NCBI GenBank assembly: GCA_026260175.1
Contig: JAKCWW010000969.1
Location: 4,114 to 59,556 of the forward strand
Length of the DNA stretch: 55,443 nucleotides
Origin: Reticulitermes lucifugus
Lineage: Eukaryota; Arthropoda; Insecta; Blattodea; Rhinotermitidae
Reading direction: 5' to 3'
Part shown: in pieces, positions 48,067 to 55,443 of the stretch
Numbering within the stretch: position 1 is the first letter of the stretch
Layout of the letters: every line of letters begins with the position of its first letter
Translations under genes and position numbers: made by a program
The notes under the pieces: generated by a model
The model's database searches: none
The model's input: only the letters and a program-made list of their open reading frames with translations
Told to the model about the DNA's origin: nothing

Positions 48067-48256
48067 AAGCTAGCTATCCCTTGGAGTGTGACGCCTTGTA
48101 GTCTGGTAGAAATGTACCGACGTTTCGGAGGATAAATTATGATGATGGAGGTAGTGTGAGCCTCTGAAACTTTCACTGCACGGCGTCACATCCCAGAAGA
48201 GAACATTCCAGTCTCCTTTCTTCTCCTCTGTTGTGAGTTCAAATAATATCCCCATC
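48067..48256 (-). repeat. Dispersed repeat family with CCGAAACGTCGG motif, copy 2
   Basis: On the minus strand a 61-codon frame (48255-48070) reads '...WNVLFWDVTPCSESFRG...' and '...SSETSVHFYQTTRRHTP'. I recognise this as a peptide that recurs in predicted proteins of cockroaches and other insects and that comes from a high-copy repeat rather than a gene. The companion copy at 23.5-23.85 kb shares the 'accgacgtttcgg' and 'catcccagaagag' segments. Confidence 0.65.
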
Positions 48257-51200
48257 GCTTCCTTCGGAAACGCCTTTAGTCTCTCTTGAGGTTGCTCATG
48301 TCGTAAAGTTACTGCTTTTATATTTCCTTAATTGACATCATCAGAATATAAGCATATTAACTGTGTATGCTTCTTTAATTGCAGAGATGTTCTCCACTTG
48401 TTACGGACGTGTTAAGGACGTTCCTTCATCTTCAGAGCAACATGCAGAAGTCAGCCAAAACGTAAGTTTGCAATGCATATACTTTCAGCTCTGATAAAAA
48501 CTCTTCACCTTTGACTGTGCTGCTCTCCTACTATTTTCCACTTATTTTCCACCACGACCGAGGCATTCACGATATCGTAGGACGTGCTTCTCTATTCCCT
48601 TTTGATACGAGACCGTGACCTGTGTTATCAGCCATCGTGTTATGACTCCTTTCATATTGCAAACACTTTTTCATATGTAACTACCAAAGCTTTGCTTCGG
48701 CGGTTGAAGCTCGTAGTAGTTGCTCGGGTACGAATTTTTCTGAAGTAATCATCCTAGGTTCTTTGAGTACGGAAATTTAAGCCTGTAAACTTATTTTCTG
48801 ACCGATCCTCGTGCACTATTATATGGTTGTAATGTGATGGTTTAAATTAATGGAACAGCCAGACTCTACTCTTTCGCGAAAATTAAATTCCGAGCGTAAG
48901 TAAGTCACAATATATTATGTAGGAATCCTTTACTGAGAAACCTTTTATTAAAAACAGACTATAAGGGTTATTTCCATTTCATATAATGGAAAGAATTTAA
49001 ACTGATCAGCATTGCAGGGTATTTGAGATTAATCTCCATTGGTGTTTATGTACAGATTATTTTTAGATAAAACCTAGAAATTTCGCACCCATACAAGTTT
49101 GTTCTTTCCACAAACAAATGATTTTTTTCGTAAATTATATATACTTTTACAACGTATAATCAAGAGGTATCAATCAATTTCTGTAATAAAATAAATAGGC
49201 CTATGTCATCCGCTCAGTCATGAGAGTATTTTACACTCTATGAAGAAATGCATTTATAAAAATCTTTCATATCTCCGCAGCGATGTAATTTGTGTAGTTT
49301 GAAAATATTTACAATTGATGTAGCAGAAATATTGTCTTCGGCTTCACAGTAAATTTTAATCATATTGATGTCAGGAAATTCGTCTAAGGCTATCCGTCGA
49401 CTGATGAACAAATCTGAATGAAAGGTGAATAGAATTACATTAATCTGACTGCCCATTTGTCTTAGATACATGTAGACGAACTTTGTTCTTTGTACCAGCA
49501 AACTTGCTGATAAAGTGTCTGAAACAAAGAACCTGTTAGCTAAACGTTAATAAATTGGTATTTCTTATATACAGCGTTACATAAATATTAAACCATTATC
49601 TTCAAATAATTTTGTAACGTTGTTACCCTGGTACGTAAAATAAAACATTTAAACGTAGGTATTCACTTGAAGAAACACCCAAAGCTGAAGGGAATAAAGC
49701 ACAGCAACGAAAATAATCTACAATAAAATACAGGAAAATGAAATATATGAATGCAACTTGATAGCAGGTGGATAGTGTACTTAATGTTATAAAGTTTGTG
49801 CACTCATCCAAATTTGGAATGTGTCTAGCTTGAAAATCGGCTGGATTACCGACTCTCTTGAGTGTTGTGTCCCCTGATTGTGCGACATTTGTGGTCCTCA
49901 CAGATGCATTTCTGAAGATTCAAGCCTGCTTGGATATCACTATGTGGATCTGAGTAAATAGTTTTCCGCTTTTCCTTTATCTCCAGGATGAAACAGTTTA
50001 GACTTTGATATTCCATAAGACTTGAAGAAATTTTCTGAAATTCCTAATTATCCTCAAACGATTGTCGGAATATTATTCCAAAACACACCGTATAATTGTG
50101 TTCAAAGCATTTTCTAACTCTTCATTATCTTGTTCCAATTTCTTGCTGTACAAACTGCTAACAGTGTGGCATTATAATCTAACTAACTATGATACTTCAG
50201 TTATTTTTATATGGTGACAACGGCAGCTGTTTTCTTGACACATTGTGTTGTGTGCACATGTGTGTATGTGTGCACATGTGTGTGTTTGTCCCAACATATT
50301 TTTCAGTTTCTCAGTTCGACTGTAGAGATATTTCGATTTCAAAAGCGTTTCCACACAAGCAAGAAGAGTTTAACACTGCGGTAAAATAAATGTGAGATCT
50401 TCAGCTACGCTTTGTTTCCATATTGGCCTTAACTGATTTGAACTTTAAATTATTAGTGCCTCGGTACGCTGAGATTCATTTGTATAGTTAATGAAATGCG
50501 ATTTTTTTTAATATTTATTTTAATTCCAATATGGAGTGTCTTTGTGTATTTTGTCATTCATAATATTTTGCTGACATATCGTGTTTCTGTTACGTTTTCT
50601 GTGACGTGTAACGAGCGTACGGAACGTTACGTTAGCGAGAAATACAAGAATATTGGAACGCTAAAATAATTATTTAGACATGTCATAAATCAGACACAGG
50701 CTGGCAAGTAAGTGTACATACAAACACATAGAAGACCTTTATCGTGATAACATGATTTGGTGACCAGTGGGATGTTGAACTGTATATTGCTCTGCGTCCC
50801 ACGTGGGAAATGTTTAGGAAATATGGAATGGATGACAGTTTTTAAATTAAGTACGTCACGCGTTTTCGTAACATGCGAGGGACAGACACATCGCAATTTA
50901 TGTCCTCCGTCTTCTCAGGACTACTGAAAACCTCCACGTTCAGAGGCGAAATTCAAAGAAAGGATTTACATGTTATTTAATTCCCTTTGGGCTAACGTTC
51001 CAGTTTACAGCTGTTAGTGCTGCTGTGATTATTCTCGGATGTTCAACCCAATTCACGGCATGCGAAAGTCAGTTTAATCAACTAAATACAAAACCTGAGT
51101 CCGGACACTCTGCAGTCAGTCACTGGCGATTCTGAAGCTACTGAATTCTTGTTTCCTTACTGCACGCGGTATAACGAAATGCCTTGCGTCGTTTTGCTTG

Positions 51201-54200
51201 TTGTGTTGATGGCTTCTCCTTTCTCACAAACACATTTCTTTATTTCTTTTTGAATGACCATACTTTTTTGTCTCCATCCAACACACTTCTTCCCACATTT
51301 ACTTAGGATACTCCATCACTTCTGCTGGCGATAGTGGAAATTTAATTTCTTTTTCCACAGACAGGTCTATTACTTGATGAGGCCCGATTTGTATCTTGGA
51401 GGAATGTAGGAGAAGGGTTTCGTCCATTTCAAAGGGATCTTTAGCATTTATTTGTCGTTTATGTGACAAATATGGTTTAGACCTTCTAATATTAAATTCT
51501 GAGATGCATCAATAATAAGATGGCAAATTCTATTTTCTGTCAACCGATTGTCTTTTACGTATTAAAATATTAAAATTTAATATTTGCTTCCAGAAAACAA
51601 AAGTACAGTTCTTTAAATTTCATTATCATTTCATTCAGCCCGAAGTCTCCCAAGATGCATCTTCCCTTCTTGTTTACTATTTGTTATTATTAAAATTATT
51701 ATTATTATTACCAGCAGCCTAATATCGTCTTTGTTATTAGTTTGGTGGTAGTTGTAGTTACAACATCGTGTCTGTAAACATACGTTCCGTACGCTGATAG
51801 TGACTTTGCGCTGCTGGTGACTAGTGCAGAGCCTACAAGTTGTAGGCATATGCTTCTGATATTAAGATATAAATGTTAAATGGTGAGAAATATGTTGCTT
51901 ATTTAAAATATAAAACATATTTTTGATAGCCTATACCATATTTGATGTCACCTAAGACTGTATGTATAGCCGTAAACCTAATTCATATTTTTGAGTTGAG
52001 TAACGAATTAAGACAATGTTCATTTCTGAGTCACTACACAGTAAGTACTTATTGCCCCTCTTTACACACAAGGCGAAAGTCGACAAAAGTTCTGTCGCCT
52101 TTCTGTGTACATAATGAGACTTGCTACCTTTTTTATTTAAAGACATTAATATACGGTTGTAAACATTCAAAATTACATTTAACGATGGCTTTCTCAAAAT
52201 CATGTACGAATTCACACATGCACGTTTAAGCCAATTCTTTACTTATTTTCTTTTTGGAACTTTTAAAGTTTGTTTAGCTTAGTGACAGTAAAGCAAGATG
52301 TAATTACATTTCTGCAGAACATCCTTGCTTGTTCCATGTCTACGAAACTCCTTTCCTTTCTCAAAGCACTATAAAGCCAAGGAGGGAGATGAGTCCCCTG
52401 CAGCTAATACTAGGCAGGGCAGAGAAGTGGGTGGGACCTCAGTAACAAGCAAGGCATTTACTTTGTGTCTTCACTCGCCCTATTTCAGAACTTGATTGGT
52501 TAAGTCCTAGTATAGAAGATGATGACTTCGCCCCAGTAATTTGCTGTAGATCCAAGTTCCTCCTTCCAGCTTCCTCCCACTTGGCCGCCCATACAAGGTT
52601 CGCTTGCTGAACAATGTGTCTCATACTCCACTACGTACACTGACGTATATCTTAATGGTAGCAGCATTAATGATGCCCCCTTACTCTTATCAAGACTGCA
52701 CCAAACACATGCTTTAATAGCCGTTTGGAAGTGCTGCTTCCACAAATTGTGTTGTGTTGCTGCAGTTGACTGTACATATCTGGCGGATATAATAGCTTCC
52801 TCGAAGACGTCTCACAATTTCTATACCATTAGATAACAAGCCACAACATTCTACTTTCCAAAGTGATGGTCAGTTTAGTAAAGTGTCTACATTATCGTGG
52901 TGAATGATGAGTACTTCATTATGAGATTTCATTACTGAGAACGAATGTGAAACTTTGCTGAACGTGATATACTTGCTGTATTTAAATTGCCTCTTAAAAT
53001 TTTATTTTCATGAATATTGAATTATGCTCACAAATAATAATTACAATTTTCAGGATTTAAGTGGCATCTATAAAAATCCTTTTGCTGGTCGTTATAAATA
53101 CACTAACACATCTCATCCATTCTGTTAACCTTAAAAAATGCGGTGAAGTCTTTCTATAAAGCAGTATTTTTGTATTTTCTCTGTGGAATTTCGCAAATTT
53201 AAATCAGTAACTAAAATATGCTTGAAAAGATTAAGCAACACTTGTTCTAAAACTATATTAATACAGTATTACTTAGAGAAATTGTGAGTGAGAAAACTGA
53301 TTAAGTACTTACGCGTAATTGATATTTACAAAACCATTACTTTCAGTGGACTAAAACCATATGTTATAGCAAGTGCCTACAGCCATTTTTTTATTTTAGA
53401 ATAAAGGAATAGGCCTACATCTGTCACACCTTCCCTTTACGAAACGTTCACAAGAAAGAACAATTCCGTTGTGTTAAATTATTAGCTACAGAAGTTTTTG
53501 TTATAGAAAATATTAAGTAATGGGTTTAAAGAATCCCATATGCATGGATTATTACTAATGCCAATTACTGCTATGATTCATTTAGCGATAATTTCAGTAT
53601 CCGATTTGACATGATGTCAAATGATAGAATCGCGAGTATATAATTAATTCCAAACAATATGAAAAGCGGTCGTGTTCTACTTTCATGTTGCTGCCCCGAC
53701 ATTTGTCTTGAGGAATTGTAGTGTCACCAAAAATGTCACGTCAGTGTACCCAGTCTCCTGGTCAAACTGTCAACCTAGGACCTCCCTACCACAAAGAAGG
53801 AGTGCTATTGCGTTGAAATTCGATTTAAAAGTACGTGCAAATAGCCTAATTTACAGACCGTTTCATTAGAATATTCAACTTATCGTAGTTACTGAAATTA
53901 AAATTTAAGAAATGAAAATATTGTCCATGTAAGATATGTCATTACATTAAGCCATTTTAAAGACCTGTGGTTACTTTCATTCAGTGCATTCACGTATTCT
54001 GTACGGAAATCAGAAAAGGTCGCGATTTTTCCATATACAGCATTAACTGATTGGTTTTTATAACCTAGACGGATTTTGTTTACTGCGCGGTACGTGCTTG
54101 ATCTTTAAATGTAATTCAGGTTACTTTTCTTCTTTGTACGGTCAAGTTCAACATATCAATAAAAGTCTGTTCGTATTTATAATGAGATTTGTTTAATATG

Positions 54201-54230
54201 ACATGACAGCTGTGAAACAGAGTCAACCTC
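48257..54230. other. AT-rich non-coding stretch, no gene recognised
   Basis: Simple runs include 'gtgtgcacatgtgtgtatgt' (about 50248-50285) and ATT units (about 51671-51712). A slightly GC-richer patch at 52.38-52.75 kb has two overlapping minus-strand frames of 61 and 81 codons without domains. Confidence 0.5.
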
Positions 54231-54234
54231 GATG

Positions 54235-54420
54235 TACGTGTTTGGGTTTTCACGGCTGGTGTTGCTCAAGTGATCGTATTCTGGTTTCTTAGAAGGTGAT
54301 TTAAAATTTGGGCATTGTCCACCGTTTCAGACTTAAGTGTCATAGGGTTTCGGACGCTGAATCTACCTCCATCTTCATGCAGAGCGGGGCAAGAGAACGT
54401 ATTTTATGGGTCAATTTTAA
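54235..54420 (-). repeat. Possible retroelement pLTR-like remnant
   Basis: On the minus strand 'gcatgaagatggagg', then 'cgtccgaaaccc', then 'gtctgaaacggtgg' resemble the tgaagatgg...gaaac pattern of the hammerhead-like repeats, but much diverged. Only suggestive; no second copy in this window confirms it. Confidence 0.25.
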
Positions 54421-55359
54421 AGAGCTAATCTCAATTAGTAGATACAGCCTGCAAACCATCGTGGGTTTCTAGCCTGACACGATAGACAGAGTCCAAAATT
54501 TCAGCTACAAATATTATACAAGAGATTTTGTCTTGTAAATTTTAAATGAATGTGTAATCGAGGCACGGTCGCAGTCAGTACTTCTACCCTACATTCCCTT
54601 CATACTGACAGTTAACCTGTATAAATCGGGAAAGTCATTTTCATTGAATTTTTATCCAGCTTAGCTCGAAATTTGAAATTAGACCCAAGAGAATTTAAAA
54701 AATAATGAGGATATTTCGTAACTTAAGTATATCAAACTTTATGACAGTCTCTTTTGATTTGTTTTAGAAGCTATTAAAAGAGCAGAGAACAGAAATTTGG
54801 GGCCGCTGTTGATGCCACATATCAGATATTTCCATCGCAAGTCATCCAATCGTCGAAGTGTGCTCTCGAAGTAAGGTTGCTACAGTATCTAACTTCAGCT
54901 CTGTCTGAACCTTAGAATCCCATACAAGTGTGGTAAAAATGGAAGAAACTGGGAGAAATTTACTTTTTTACTACACTTCCTTCTCCAGTGTATGCTGTAT
55001 GTGTACACTCGAATTTTTATGGCAGTGTGCACCATACGGCAGGAAAGTTTATGTTTCTCTTGAATTAAATTTTGTTAGCGGGAAGTTTTAAAGAAAATAG
55101 GTCGCGTGAAGGTTGAAATTACTGCACTGGAAGAGAGGAATGAGGAGTCGCTGTAAGTTAATAACCGAAAGCATTGAATTAAGTTCATAAAAGGGATATA
55201 TCAGCTGCATTTCTTGGCACTCCGAAAAACATAAACTAATACTCGTGTATTGCTGCTGAGAACGTGATTCTTAATACGCTTGTGTATTTTGCCTCAGTTT
55301 TGTGGTCTGCCGATGGTGTCATTGGAATTTTTCATTGACATAATCGTTCCGGTCGCACT

Positions 55360-55443
55360 ATGGCCCTGCGGTCGAATCAACCTCTAACAGAAATGAGTAC
55401 CAGGAATCTTTCCTGGGGGGTAATGGCGGCCGGTGCGTAGGGC
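55360..55443 (+). mobile_element. tRNA-derived SINE, cut by right window edge
   Basis: A B-box-like 'cggtcgaatcaacc' is followed by 'aatgagtaccaggaatcttt' and 'cctggggggtaatggcggcc'. This matches the central part of the SINE at 16975-17240 read on its own strand. The rest lies outside the window. Confidence 0.65.

Noticed and set aside
1..55443. CRISPR arrays, bacterial operons, telomeric TTAGG arrays or endogenous viral genes
   Set aside because: No spaced direct repeats, no Shine-Dalgarno-led gene strings, no TTAGG runs and no capsid, envelope or viral polymerase motifs were seen.

Overview
This window looks like ordinary intergenic (or deep intronic) DNA from a large, AT-rich insect genome. 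No intact host protein-coding gene, tRNA gene or other conserved RNA gene can be supported. The longest open frames are only about 130-145 codons. They lack recognisable domains or overlap repeats, which fits chance in AT-rich DNA. There are no bacterial features: no operons, no CRISPR, no prokaryotic promoters. The mix of tRNA-headed SINEs, APE-type LINE 3' ends with CTGA/CTAA-type tails, mariner-like transposase relics and a repeat carrying a 'FWDVTPC...TTRRHTP' reading frame is one I associate with cockroaches, especially Periplaneta americana. That host assignment rests on memory of repeat families, not on a search.

Layout. 0-9 kb: a SINE tail at the left edge, and a solo repeat with a hammerhead-like motif (3.3-3.73 kb). 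9-14 kb: a 5'-truncated LINE end (minus strand, 8965-9460) head to head with a separate ~190 bp repeat unit; a second copy of that unit near 11 kb; a SINE (11.5 kb); an unrecognised coding-like stretch broken by one stop (12752-13066); another SINE (13.9 kb). 16-17.3 kb: two more SINEs and a GA microsatellite. 19-21 kb: a GAT microsatellite and the most complete mariner-like transposase relic. 22.5 kb: a 26-bp-arm hairpin. 23.5 and 48.1 kb: two copies of one dispersed repeat. 24.6-25.35 kb: a second mariner relic on the minus strand. 26.95-27.47 kb: a second LINE 3' end joined to the ~190 bp unit, with a 60 bp assembly gap. 29-37 kb: sparse, with three SINE-like relics. 37.6-40.6 kb: two related inverted-repeat elements. 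39.5 and 46.7 kb: two copies of one SINE, each with target-site duplications. 45.9-46.4 kb: a third mariner relic. 48.3-55.3 kb: nothing recognised until a SINE begins at the right edge.

The most interesting signal is the pair of inverted-repeat elements at 37621-38248 and 40115-40551. Each has two inverted arms (roughly 150-200 bp), a single asymmetric ~30-36 bp tail at one end and 12-14 bp direct repeats outside. Each arm carries a CTGATGA...GAAA core that can fold like a hammerhead ribozyme. A third, solo copy at 3.6 kb has a different helix sequence that keeps the pairing. This architecture recalls Penelope-like retroelements and their hammerhead-bearing pLTRs, but no reverse transcriptase or GIY-YIG domain is visible here. 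Nothing in the window acts together as a pathway; it is a record of successive transposon insertions.
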